Notes: generated by a model not told the origin, from the sequence alone. Numbered from the stretch's first letter, positions 33,005-41,054 are shown. The stretch is 64,000 nucleotides of DNA from Paenibacillus sp. MZ04-78.2 (GCF_024213375.1 NZ_JANAVJ010000017.1:1-64000), one strand, 5' to 3'. A program made the numbers and translations.

Positions 33005-33862
33005 ATGAAAATCATTGATGCGCACATGCACTTGTCTCATATTGCTTCGTTCAAGGAAACCGCAGAAAGCCGTTCGTTCGTCGATTACTCCGTTGACGGG
33101 CTGCTGCGCGAATACGCCGAGAACGGTGTTGTGCTCGGCATCGGCATGGGGGTGACGGAGACCGCCGCCGGAGGCTTCCCCGACCGGGAAGCCCCGACGC
33201 CGATGGGACTTGATATGGTGGAGTCGTATCCGGGGCAGATCGTGTACTGCCCCGGCGTTAACCCGTTCAAGCTGGGCAACGCCGAACTGGATGCCTTGGA
33301 GCAGGCGCTGCAGCGGCCGGAGGCGGTCGGGATCAAAATTTACCTCGGCTACTATCCGTACTATGCCTATGATGACGTCTACCAGCCAGTGTACGAGCTG
33401 GCGAAGCAGTACAAGGTCCCGGTCGTCTATCATACGGGCGATACGTACTCGGAGCGCGGCCTGCTGAAATATTCGCACCCGCTGACGGTGGACGAGGTTG
33501 CCGTCGCCCACCGCGACGTCAACTTCATGATCGCCCACTTCGGAGACCCGTGGGTGCTGGACGGAGCCGAGATCGTCTACAAGAACCGCAACGTATTCGC
33601 CGATTTGTCCGGCCTGATGGTTGGCGATGCCGCGGAATGCGCGCGGCTCAAGGATTCTCCGCTCTTCTTCGCCCATTTGCGCCATGCGGTTACGTTTTGC
33701 GACCATTATGAGAAAATGCTGTTTGGCACCGACTGGCCGCTTGCCCCGGTACAGCCTTATCTGCAATTCGTGCAGGAGCTGATTCCGGAGGCGTATCACG
33801 AGCATGTCTTTTACAAAACCGCCCTGCGCGTGTTTCCGAAAATCGCTCCGTTTGTGGAGTAA
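33005..33862 (+). CDS. Amidohydrolase-superfamily (amidohydrolase 2) protein
   Basis: This 285-residue TIM-barrel metal hydrolase begins MKIIDAHMHLSHIASF, with the H-x-H metal pair in strand 1. It has VVYHTGDTYSE (histidine in strand 5), MIAHFGDPW and a late LFGTDWPLAP with the catalytic Asp. This is the amidohydrolase-2/ACMSD-like layout. It follows the GNAT-fusion gene by six bases behind a GGAG site and must be cotranscribed. Hydrolase or decarboxylase activity cannot be distinguished. Confidence 0.88.
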   Translation: MKIIDAHMHLSHIASFKETAESRSFVDYSVDGLLREYAENGVVLGIGMGVTETAAGGFPDREAPTPMGLDMVESYPGQIVYCPGVNPFKLGNAELDALEQALQRPEAVGIKIYLGYYPYYAYDDVYQPVYELAKQYKVPVVYHTGDTYSERGLLKYSHPLTVDEVAVAHRDVNFMIAHFGDPWVLDGAEIVYKNRNVFADLSGLMVGDAAECARLKDSPLFFAHLRHAVTFCDHYEKMLFGTDWPLAPVQPYLQFVQELIPEAYHEHVFYKTALRVFPKIAPFVE

Positions 33863-33884
33863 CGCCCCTACGCATAAACGAACA

Positions 33885-33925
33885 AAAAAATCCCCGCCTC
33901 GTCGATGGCAGCGACGGCGGGGATT
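33885..33925 (-). terminator. Terminator downstream of rtcB
   Basis: The stem AATCCCCGCC (33889-33898) pairs with 33916-33925. The run of A on its left side becomes a T-run on the minus strand, so it mainly ends leftward transcription from rtcB. It may also serve the convergent amidohydrolase. Confidence 0.82.
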
Positions 33926-34023
33926 CAAATTATATGTTAAGTAACGGGATCTTCTTTAGTATGCCCCGACAAGCTTAAGCGCACCTTAAAAAAAGCTCAA
34001 AATTCGATTAAAAATTAGCGCGG

Positions 34024-35250
34024 CTAGTCCTTATACGGATCGAACTCGTCCGCCCCGGCCATGCATACGCCGATCGGCTTCAGCACATGCAGCACCTCGA
34101 TCGTCTCCGTATGGGCGTCCAGCACATCCTGAAGCTTCCGGTACACGAACGGGCTCTCGTCCGTTCCGGCTCCGCGAAGCTCGACGCCGAAGCTCCGCAC
34201 GGCTTCCTGCATTTGCGCCTCCGAGATGAGTCCGCCCGTGCGGACGCGTGTCTTCCAGTTCATTTTGCCGGCCGCTTGCGTGCGGCTCATTATTCTTCCC
34301 GCGCCGTGCACCGTGCTGTAGAAGGCCGCACGGTTTTCCTCCGTATCTTTTCCCCGGACAATGACCGAGATATCGCCCATGCTCCCGCCAATGAATCCAA
34401 GCTGGCCGGGAGCGGACGGCGTCGCCCCTTTGCGCACGACGACCGTTTCACGGCCGCTGTGGGTCTCTTTCCACGCATAATTGTGGTGATTATGCACCTT
34501 GAATTCCGCGTCCGCTCCCAGAATCGCCAGCACCTGACGAATGACGGCGTCTCTTCCGGCGTACGCGTACCGCCCGGCCAGCTTCATGGCACGGTAATAC
34601 ATATCGCCAAGCTCACTGTCCAGATCGAGCAGCACCGGCGGCTGGTCCATCTTTTCCCCCGGAGCCTTGGCCATAAACTCCCGTCCCGCTGCAAGGTTCA
34701 TAAACCCGCTGGCCGTCTTATGCCCGAATCCGCGGCTGCCGAAGTGATTGCCGATCCACAGCCTCCCCGTCCCCGCTTCCTCGAACAAATCGACGAAGTG
34801 ATTCCCGCTGCCTACGGTCCCTAACTGGTCGCGGGCGAGCGCCTTCAGCTTATCGTGCTCCTGACGCCCGATGGCGGCATACACCGACCAGTCCGGATCG
34901 TCGAACAGCTCGTGATCCACCTTCTCGCTGTTTACGCGCCCGATGCCGAACGAAACGTTTCGTGCGATGTCGTCCATGATGCGCGCCAGCCTGGGCCGGA
35001 TATCCGCTGCGAGCAGGTTCGTTCGCACCGCTTTGTTCCCGCATCCGATATCGTACCCGACGCCGGACGGCGAGATTTGTCCCTCGTAGACGATCACCCC
35101 GCCGATCGGCTGGCTGTAGCCCTTGTGGTGGTCCGCCATCAGCAGCGCCTGCACGACATTTCCGTGCTCCGCGCATGTTTTGGCTTGCGCCAAGGCGCCT
35201 GCCTCCGGGTTCCCCCAGACGCGGACGCCGTCTTTAATTTGATAAGCCAT
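34024..35250 (-). CDS. rtcB: RtcB-type 3'-phosphate RNA ligase
   Basis: This 408-residue protein has the RtcB metal and guanylation motifs: GVGYDIGCGNKAVRTN with the metal-binding Cys, NHFGSRGFGHKTASG, HNHHNYAWKE and STVHGAGRIMSRTQA with the His that receives GMP. RtcB joins RNA 2',3'-cyclic phosphate or 3'-phosphate ends to 5'-hydroxyl ends using GTP and Mn2+. The length fits the shorter bacterial branch (about 400 residues). It is the last gene of a leftward cluster with a RlaP-type nucleotidyltransferase and a Ro60 homologue, so it probably repairs tRNA or other structured RNA after cleavage. Its start overlaps the end of the small upstream gene. Confidence 0.94.
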   Translation of the reverse strand: MAYQIKDGVRVWGNPEAGALAQAKTCAEHGNVVQALLMADHHKGYSQPIGGVIVYEGQISPSGVGYDIGCGNKAVRTNLLAADIRPRLARIMDDIARNVSFGIGRVNSEKVDHELFDDPDWSVYAAIGRQEHDKLKALARDQLGTVGSGNHFVDLFEEAGTGRLWIGNHFGSRGFGHKTASGFMNLAAGREFMAKAPGEKMDQPPVLLDLDSELGDMYYRAMKLAGRYAYAGRDAVIRQVLAILGADAEFKVHNHHNYAWKETHSGRETVVVRKGATPSAPGQLGFIGGSMGDISVIVRGKDTEENRAAFYSTVHGAGRIMSRTQAAGKMNWKTRVRTGGLISEAQMQEAVRSFGVELRGAGTDESPFVYRKLQDVLDAHTETIEVLHVLKPIGVCMAGADEFDPYKD

Positions 35251-35593
35251 GCCGTCAGCTCCTTTTCCTGCAAAAGCTTCGCAATTCGTTCCTTTACTTG
35301 TTCATTCGGCTCGGAGGCGACCAGTTCCTGCAAAGCGCCCGCCACTTCCTCTCGATTTTGGACGGCCAACCTTCATCGCGGATGACGTTCTCGCACAGCC
35401 GCTTGCAGGCTTTGCGCAGGTCGCCGGACCAGCCTCTGCCGTACCGTTGTTCCCAACGCTGCTCGTCTCCGTTTAAAAAATCATAAATATCCGTCACAAC
35501 CGACAGCTGTGCTGCGGTCACACACATCGTCTGCGAATGCCTTAGAAAATCGCCTACCGCTGACGATGCATCCTCATAGTCGTCGGTTGTCAT
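35139..35593 (-). CDS. Small RNA-repair-island protein split by an apparent -1 frameshift
   Basis: From an ATG at 35593 one frame encodes about 80 convincing residues (VTAAQLSVVTDIYDFLNGDE to DEGWPSKIE), then turns into an Arg/Trp-rich improbable tail and stops at 35294. The -1 frame takes over at the same place with convincing helical sequence (EEVAGALQELVASEPNEQVK, then ERIAKLLQEKELTAWLIK), ending inside the start of rtcB at 35139. Joining the frames near 35350 gives one plausible protein of about 150 residues. I see no classic slippery heptamer, so a mutation or sequence error is likelier than programmed shifting. Two overlapping genes are possible. Function unknown; it sits one base after the RlaP stop. 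Confidence 0.5.
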
Positions 35594-35599
35594 CGTCAA

Positions 35600-36388
35600 T
35601 CACCTGTTCTCCCACACTTCGCTAAGCACGGCACGGAACAGCCCGTCAAGCTCGCGGGCCTGTGCGCCTTCGGCGCTGTTCAAATGAACGGCCGTGCGCT
35701 CGAAATGATTCATTTTTTGTTCCAAAAACTCGTTGATGGGGTTGATCCTTGGCTCGTAGTCCATTTCGTCTCCCGCCATTTTGCGTTCCACCAGCTTGAG
35801 AATGACCTGTTTCAGCTCGCTGCCCTCCGGCACCAAGCGGTCCACCAGCACGTCGAATTCCATCGGCGGCATCGCGTGAAACCGCTCGATCCATTCGCAG
35901 GCCAGAACCGGACGAAGCACGTAAAAATATTTTTTGATTTTCACCTGCTCCCCCTGCAAGTATTCGCGGTAATTTCCCTTTGCCATATTAAGATAGTGAT
36001 ACATGCACGACTTCGGGGAAAAGGTCAGCGGCGACATGCTGCGGATACGCTCCGCTGCAGAAAATTTCTCGAAGTACGGGATCGGCGATTGCAGCCATTC
36101 CAGCAGCGGCGGGTTCGACTTGCGGAATAAATTCAGCGCCTTCTTCAAATCCCAGCCGTTGATATCGAGCTTGTCGCTGATTGGCCGCTCGATCACGTCC
36201 CGTTGATCAAATATGGATAAGTACCATTCGACAGGCCGGACGTACAGGAAACGGACATCGTAGTCGCTGTCCTTTGACGGGAATCCCCATGCCCGGCTGC
36301 CTGATTCGCAGGCGTACAGGATGCGCACCTGCTCCTGCCGCTCGATCTGGTAGAGTTCTTCTAATATAGGTTGACGAAAGTCGGTCAT
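35600..36388 (-). CDS. RlaP-type (PF10127-like) nucleotidyltransferase
   Basis: This 262-residue protein is called from the ATG at 36388 behind AAGGAGG; the longer frame to 36598 crosses a terminator. Its pol-beta-type active site is visible: ACESGSRAWGFPSKDSDYDV (G-S plus D-x-D), followed by LDINGWDLKKALNLFRKSNP and an LEWLQSPIPY segment typical of the RlaP/YcgL-like family. RlaP proteins recur in RNA-repair operons with RtcB and TROVE proteins, where they are thought to add nucleotides to or prime damaged RNA ends. Here they share the strand and cluster, which supports that role. Confidence 0.85.
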   Translation of the reverse strand: MTDFRQPILEELYQIERQEQVRILYACESGSRAWGFPSKDSDYDVRFLYVRPVEWYLSIFDQRDVIERPISDKLDINGWDLKKALNLFRKSNPPLLEWLQSPIPYFEKFSAAERIRSMSPLTFSPKSCMYHYLNMAKGNYREYLQGEQVKIKKYFYVLRPVLACEWIERFHAMPPMEFDVLVDRLVPEGSELKQVILKLVERKMAGDEMDYEPRINPINEFLEQKMNHFERTAVHLNSAEGAQARELDGLFRAVLSEVWENR

Positions 36389-36426
36389 CGCGGTTCTCCT
36401 CCTTCGGATCGTGATGCTGCTATATG

Positions 36427-36459
36427 TAAAAAAAGCCATCGACCTCAGTGGTCCATGGC
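36427..36459 (-). terminator. Terminator between rsr and the RlaP gene
   Basis: On the minus strand GCCATGGACC and GGTCGATGGC form an imperfect stem (36435-36459) followed by seven T. It lies between the Ro60 gene and the RlaP gene, so part of the Y RNA-rsr transcript probably ends here and the ligase genes may be controlled separately or by read-through. Confidence 0.75.
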
Positions 36460-36581
36460 CCGATGCTCTTATAGATGGTTTTACGGCGTGTGCCGGACAT
36501 GGCCGACTGGCGTAAAATGGCATCTGAATAGGACCGATGAGATGCGGAAGTCGAATCTGTGTTGTTTGTACTTCGGGATCG

Positions 36582-38090
36582 TTACTTTTCGGTGCCACCC
36601 AGCTCCATGGCGTCGATCTTCCCGGTCATGTCCGAGTAGCCCTGTACCGCTTGCGCAATATAGGACAGCACGGTATCGCTCCAACCGTAAATATAGAACG
36701 TGTTCCGGTCGGCAGGCGGCGCCATCGCATAGCGGTACGGCGCAATGTCGACAATGAACGCTTTGACCTGCGGGTTCACCTTGGCGCGGTATTTTGCCAG
36801 TTCGGCGTAGAACGAGCTTCCGCTGTTCTGCTGCTCATCCGTGATCATGATGATCTGATCGACCCGCTTGTTTTCATTAAACAGCTTGCGCACAGGCGCG
36901 CCGGTATCGGTTCCGCCGCGGGAACGAATGCGGTCCGCTTGCGTTAAGATGCTGTCGTGACGCGACGGCTTGGCATCCGTCACTTTCGTATCGAACAGCC
37001 AGAACAACGAGTTCCCCTGTGTCTTCTTGTACAGCGCCAAGGCGAATACGGACCCGATCTGCAAATACTCCCCCTGCATGGAACCGGAAATATCGAGGAA
37101 AATCGCCGTGTTCTCGCCGATCTCCGGCAAGTTCGCAAACGTAAGCTCCACCGCATCCCGAAGCGGGTCGCGCAGCTCCGGACGCTCTACCTCCCGGAAC
37201 GCCTTGGCGAACCGGAATGGCAAAATTTTCGCTTTGCGCAGCGCCTCAGCGTTCGTCAGACGCTCCACCGCAAACGTCAGATTGGCTTTCTTCTCGAACA
37301 CGCCCGCGCGATCCAGCGCGTTCAAGTGGCGCAGCAGCGCAAACGTAGGCATCTGGCGCAGCAATGCCTCCCAGACGGCCTTGGACGGCTTGATCGCCCC
37401 CGTCACCGTTTCGTACGGCAGCTTTCCGCGTTCGATGCAAGCGAGCCGCTCGGCCTCGCTTCTCGCCCGCTTCAATTGCTCCAACGCCTCCACCTGCGGG
37501 AGCATGGCGAGACTTGTCTCCTGCCCGCGCAGGTAACGGAACAGCGCCTGCTGCTTGAGATCGACCGGCTTCGGATGCGCCGTCGCGATCGCGTCGCCCA
37601 AGCTAAATCCGCGTCCCCGGCCGTTGTACTTCAGCGCCCAATATTCGGATACCCCGGACAGGAAGCGGGCAACCTGCCGTTTCACGGCCCGGCCGCCCTG
37701 CCCGCGGCCAAGTCCCCGCAGGATCGTCAGGAAGTCGGACAAATCCGAAGGAATCCGGACCACCTGGTCGAACACTCTGGCGAATACATCCGGCCGGTAA
37801 GACGACAGGATGGCCAGTCCGAACAGCGGCTGCAGCCGCATAAATCCCTCGTTGCGGGCGAACACCAGCGCTTTGGCCATAAATTGCGGATTTTGCCGCG
37901 CCATTTCGTGGTGCAGCTCCAGCGCGTCCTGCAGCAGCTCGTTTTGATCGGCGTAAAATGTATTTCCTAGCGTATTGGTCAACAGCGTCTGCACGTACTG
38001 CTCTTTGGCTGAACGCGCATAAGCGGGAAATCCGTCTTTGTTATATTTCGTCGGCAACATGGCGCCGAACATTTTTTTAGCGGAACTCAT
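36582..38090 (-). CDS. rsr: TROVE/VWA protein, bacterial Ro60 orthologue
   Basis: This 502-residue protein is called from the ATG at 38090 with GGGAGGG upstream; the open frame to 38249 overlaps the RNA gene region and is rejected. The N-terminal two thirds are helical HEAT-like repeats of the TROVE domain (FYADQNELLQDALELHHEMA and later repeats), which form a ring that holds RNA ends. The last third is a VWA domain with MIDAS residues in FLDISGSMQGEY, a threonine in RGGTDTGAP and MITDEQ. Rsr proteins bind Y RNAs and work with exonucleases in rRNA processing and RNA quality control. The RNA immediately upstream is a candidate Y RNA. Confidence 0.92.
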   Translation of the reverse strand: MSSAKKMFGAMLPTKYNKDGFPAYARSAKEQYVQTLLTNTLGNTFYADQNELLQDALELHHEMARQNPQFMAKALVFARNEGFMRLQPLFGLAILSSYRPDVFARVFDQVVRIPSDLSDFLTILRGLGRGQGGRAVKRQVARFLSGVSEYWALKYNGRGRGFSLGDAIATAHPKPVDLKQQALFRYLRGQETSLAMLPQVEALEQLKRARSEAERLACIERGKLPYETVTGAIKPSKAVWEALLRQMPTFALLRHLNALDRAGVFEKKANLTFAVERLTNAEALRKAKILPFRFAKAFREVERPELRDPLRDAVELTFANLPEIGENTAIFLDISGSMQGEYLQIGSVFALALYKKTQGNSLFWLFDTKVTDAKPSRHDSILTQADRIRSRGGTDTGAPVRKLFNENKRVDQIIMITDEQQNSGSSFYAELAKYRAKVNPQVKAFIVDIAPYRYAMAPPADRNTFYIYGWSDTVLSYIAQAVQGYSDMTGKIDAMELGGTEK

Positions 38091-38248
38091 AGTTGGAACC
38101 CTCCCCGGCGCCTTGCCGTAATATGAACTTAATAAGAACGAAGCGAGGAAAAAACGAAAAGGCGCATGGCGTTTCTGACGCGCCCGGCTTTTGCCGTCAA
38201 TCAGTCGAAGGAGCCCTTTCAAGCGCCTCGCTTCGGTATTCCTATTCA

Positions 38249-38394
38249 TGAAAGATCCCCGAGGAAGTGGGTGGAAAGGTACATAACCGCTCTATCCCCT
38301 GAGCTATTCCGCCATATAGCGGAAGCCGGACTCGAACCGGCGACCTGTCGCTTAAGAGGCGAAGTAACCCTTCCAAGCGCCTCGGTGATCTTTT
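38249..38394 (-). ncRNA. YrlA-like Y RNA with permuted tRNA-like module
   Basis: On the minus strand a closing stem pairs 38380-38393 with 38251-38264 (AAAGATC...CCGAGG, 13 pairs and one mismatch), and an inner stem pairs 38367-38374 with 38273-38280 (8 pairs). Inside lie, in order: a T-arm (38325-38341, GCCGG-TTCGAGT-CCGGC), a capped acceptor-like hairpin (38307-38324, TTCCGC-loop-GCGGAA) and a D-arm (38289-38304, GCTC-AGGGGATA-GAGC). This is a tRNA cut at the anticodon and closed at the acceptor end, the known plan of YrlA Y RNAs, which mimic tRNA and bind Ro60. It lies about 160 bases upstream of rsr on the same strand. Exact ends are not determined. Confidence 0.8.
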
Positions 38395-38524
38395 GGCGTA
38401 AAGCTTTTGCCTTTCGGCGTCGGCCTTACGTGTACTATCATCGCTTATTTTCGGCCCCGCGAACATGGCGAAAGTATTACGACATGAGAAAAGTTTTCCT
38501 TTTTCTCCAATTCCCTTCCCTGTT

Positions 38525-38530
38525 ACAATA
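38525..38530 (+). promoter_or_regulatory. Extended -10 element for the WYL operon
   Basis: TGTTACAATAAAAGG carries a TACAAT box preceded by TG, about 30 bases before the first WYL ATG. The -35 region is T-rich without a clear TTGACA. The Y RNA and rsr are transcribed in the other direction from the same 470-base gap. Confidence 0.45.
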
Positions 38531-38561
38531 AAAGGAACTGCTACGAAAGCGGAGGTTGTCC

Positions 38562-39878
38562 ATGGCCAGAGAAAGCTTCGATAAAGAAATCCAGTTTTTG
38601 CGCATGCTGGTGCTGACCAGCGGTGCCTACAGCCGCCAGCAATTCGCTCAGCGGCTCGGCATCTCCGTACATACCTTCGACAAGACGATCCGGCGGCTGA
38701 AGGACATCGTGAACACGGTGTACCAACAGCTCCCGCAGGAGCAGGGCAAAGAATTCGCCGAAACGCTCCGCTTCAGCTACTACGAGTCCGCCGACCCGAT
38801 GCTGCTGTTCTTATACCGCGCCAAATCGCTCAAGGAATCCGAAAGCCACCGGCTGTCGCTGCTGCTCGCCGCCATGCAGGAGGAGGCCCGGACCGTCATG
38901 GAGCTGCTCGATGCGTGCTGCAGCGACCTTCCCGAGGAGCTTCCGCTGCCCGACGAGAAAACGATTCGCTCGGACCTGAAATATTTGGAGGAAGTCGGCG
39001 TTATCGTAAAAGAGCCTGGGGGACGGCCTTACCGGTACCGGGTTCACGACCGACTCGTCAAGGGCCTGACCTACGAGGAGCTGCTCGATCTCTACGATTA
39101 CGTCGACATTATGGCGAATACGCAGGTGCCGTCCGTTCAAGGCTATCTGCTGCGGGATAGTGTGAAGAAGGCTTTGCAGCAAGCGGGCAACGCGGATAAC
39201 GTCACCGGAGAGCCTTTTCTGTACAAGTACCATTATTACTCGCGCATTCTGGATGAAGCGCATTTGTTCACCCTGCTTGGAGCCATTCGGCAGCGCCGGA
39301 AGGTGCGGTTTCTCTATTTCTCGCCCAAGACGCGCAAAAGCTACGCTTCGAAAAATACAAACCCGCTGTTCGAACGCGAAACCGAGGGAAAAGAGGTGGT
39401 GATGCTGCCGCTCAAGGTGATCTACGATCACCAATACGGCCGGTGGTATTTGCTTGGCTCGGAGACCCAGCGGGGGATCGTGAAGTTCCGTTTGGAAGGC
39501 TTGACGCAACTGAACGAGGACGAGGACGTATCGGAAGAAACGTTCAACGACAAGCTGCGACTGTTGGAGGAAAAAACCCGCTACAGCTGGCTTATCGATA
39601 CGGGGAGGCCGCTTACGGTGCGGGTGCGGTTTTTCAGCCCGGAGGCCCCGCAGCCCAATTTCGTCAAGGAGCGCGTGCTGCTCCAAGGGCAATGGGGTCA
39701 CATTACGAAGGAAGAAGAAGCTTCCTTTATCTATGAAATTAAGGTCCATGGGACAGGCGAGATCAAGCCTTGGCTGCGGAGCTTCGGCTCCAGCTGCGAG
39801 GTACTTGAGCCGGAGCACCTGCGCCGGGAGTTAATTGAAGAGTGGAAGGAGATCGAAGCGTATTATGAATCCGTTTGA
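38562..39878 (+). CDS. WYL-domain transcriptional regulator 1
   Basis: This 438-residue protein starts at the ATG six bases after GGAGG. The N-terminus has a winged-HTH-like segment (YSRQQFAQRLGISVHTFDKT, followed by RRLKDIV). The middle contains a second helical linker and the C-terminal half a WYL domain with VIYDHQYGRWYLLGSETQRG, the W-Y-L triad region. WYL proteins sense nucleic acid ligands or small molecules and control stress and RNA-repair systems. The divergent position next to rsr, the Y RNA and rtcB suggests it regulates that island. The last 14 bases overlap the next gene. Confidence 0.85.
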   Translation: MARESFDKEIQFLRMLVLTSGAYSRQQFAQRLGISVHTFDKTIRRLKDIVNTVYQQLPQEQGKEFAETLRFSYYESADPMLLFLYRAKSLKESESHRLSLLLAAMQEEARTVMELLDACCSDLPEELPLPDEKTIRSDLKYLEEVGVIVKEPGGRPYRYRVHDRLVKGLTYEELLDLYDYVDIMANTQVPSVQGYLLRDSVKKALQQAGNADNVTGEPFLYKYHYYSRILDEAHLFTLLGAIRQRRKVRFLYFSPKTRKSYASKNTNPLFERETEGKEVVMLPLKVIYDHQYGRWYLLGSETQRGIVKFRLEGLTQLNEDEDVSEETFNDKLRLLEEKTRYSWLIDTGRPLTVRVRFFSPEAPQPNFVKERVLLQGQWGHITKEEEASFIYEIKVHGTGEIKPWLRSFGSSCEVLEPEHLRRELIEEWKEIEAYYESV

Positions 39879-40686
39879 GAAAATTTTTAATTACCAGGTC
39901 ATGTCGCGCCTGCACGAAACGGGCACGCTCGCCGTCACCTCCCATGAGCGGACATGGCTTAAGGCGATGCTGGAGCACCCGGCGTCCGGAGAAGCTTTTA
40001 CTCCCGAGACATTGAAGAAGCTGCAAAGCACGCTCGAAGGCGACCTTGCGCTGGATATGAAGGAAGGCTTCTGGGAAAAGGCCAAAAGCAAGGATCAGCA
40101 GGTATACCATCCGCTTCTGCGCCCCTTGCGGCGAATCATGCTGCGGAAGAGCGGCATTCTCATGAACCACCGGATCAGAGACGGACGGATGTTCGAGGAG
40201 CAGCCGGGCTTTCCGTTCAAGCTGGAATATTCGATGGTCAAACGGGAGTGGTACTTGATCTGGTATCATCTCCGCTATCGGACGCTGATGAATACGAAGC
40301 TGCAGCATATCGTGGAGCTTGCGGAACAGCCGGTTTCCGGGGAGGAAGCTACTGCTGTCGAAGCGGACATCAACCGCATGCTGGAGAGCCGGAAGGAATC
40401 GGCGGTCATCGAGGTGGTGCGCCGGTATAACAGCGAGCTGTCCCGCATCCTGTACGCCTTCTCGTGCTTCGAGAAGCAGATCGGGTACGATGAAGCGGCA
40501 GACAGCTACACGATCCGGCTGACGTTCCTTGGGGACGAGAGCGAATATATTTTGTCCAAGCTACGCTTTCTCGGCATGCGGGTCCGGGTGGTCGAAGGCG
40601 ACAAGCTCAAGCGGCGCATGCGGGAATCGGCGGCCAAGGCGCTGAGCCGATACGGGGTAACGGAGGAGCCGCAGGTTGTTCTGTGA
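39865..40686 (+). CDS. WYL-domain regulator 2
   Basis: This 273-residue protein starts within the end of the first WYL gene (14-base overlap), so the two are translationally coupled and probably act together. It has a short N-terminal helical part and a central WYL-type strand segment (LEYSMVKREWYLIWYHLRYR), then helices and a C-terminal WCX-like tail (ILSKLRFLGMRVRVVEGDKL). No clear HTH is seen, so DNA binding may depend on the partner. No terminator is obvious after it. Confidence 0.75.
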   Translation: MNPFEKIFNYQVMSRLHETGTLAVTSHERTWLKAMLEHPASGEAFTPETLKKLQSTLEGDLALDMKEGFWEKAKSKDQQVYHPLLRPLRRIMLRKSGILMNHRIRDGRMFEEQPGFPFKLEYSMVKREWYLIWYHLRYRTLMNTKLQHIVELAEQPVSGEEATAVEADINRMLESRKESAVIEVVRRYNSELSRILYAFSCFEKQIGYDEAADSYTIRLTFLGDESEYILSKLRFLGMRVRVVEGDKLKRRMRESAAKALSRYGVTEEPQVVL

Positions 40687-40709
40687 GCGGCGGAAACCTT
40701 CGCAAAACC

Positions 40710-40785
40710 AATAGAGGAACCCAGATGCGCTAAGATACTTCCAATAGTCCCATTCCGAAAATTAGAGGAACTCAGGTGCGCAATC
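40710..40785 (+). repeat. Paired 25-nt dispersed repeat (copy 2)
   Basis: Two units, ATAGAGGAACCCAGATGCGC (from 40711) and TTAGAGGAACTCAGGTGCGC (from 40762), lie 51 bases apart. They match the pair found on the other strand at 24057-24130 in sequence and spacing. The region between the WYL operon and the next small gene contains nothing else that I can support. Confidence 0.6.
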
Positions 40786-40856
40786 CCCCCGTATTGACGG
40801 CATAATCCGGTGAATCCGGCATCATTCGCCTGAATAGCACCAAAAGGAGGTGTCCT

Positions 40857-41054
40857 ATGTACGCGGTTTATTGGCCTAATGTGATTTTGTTCGCCCTACT
40901 TTTCCTGGCCTTTCCGATCTATGTCGTTTACCGGCTGCAAACGATCTCCCGCAAGCTATCCCGTATCGAACAGCAGCTTCTCGACCAGAAGCGGGCGGAG
41001 ATCAAGGCGGAGAACGCCCGCATCGCAAAATCGCAAGAGCCCCCCACCGCCTAA
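40857..41054 (+). CDS. Small membrane protein of unknown function
   Basis: This 65-residue protein starts eight bases after a strong AAAGGAGGTG. It has one N-terminal membrane span (about residues 7-27, VILFALLFLAFPIYVVYRL), then a charged coiled-coil-like helix (ISRKLSRIEQQLLDQKRAEI) and a short Pro-rich end. The layout is that of a short membrane-anchored helix facing the cytoplasm. It has no operon partner and no recognised family. The bases after it, to 41189, show no gene. Confidence 0.7.
   Translation: MYAVYWPNVILFALLFLAFPIYVVYRLQTISRKLSRIEQQLLDQKRAEIKAENARIAKSQEPPTA

Noticed and set aside
36389-36598. A 70-residue N-terminal extension of the RlaP-type protein
   Set aside because: It crosses a hairpin with seven T residues and lacks a ribosome site, whereas the ATG at 36388 has AAGGAGG.
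38270-38345. An ordinary tRNA gene or tRNA pseudogene
   Set aside because: T-arm and D-arm are clear, but they occur in the wrong order, the acceptor-like strands are joined by a six-base loop, and there is no anticodon arm; the Y RNA reading explains every helix.
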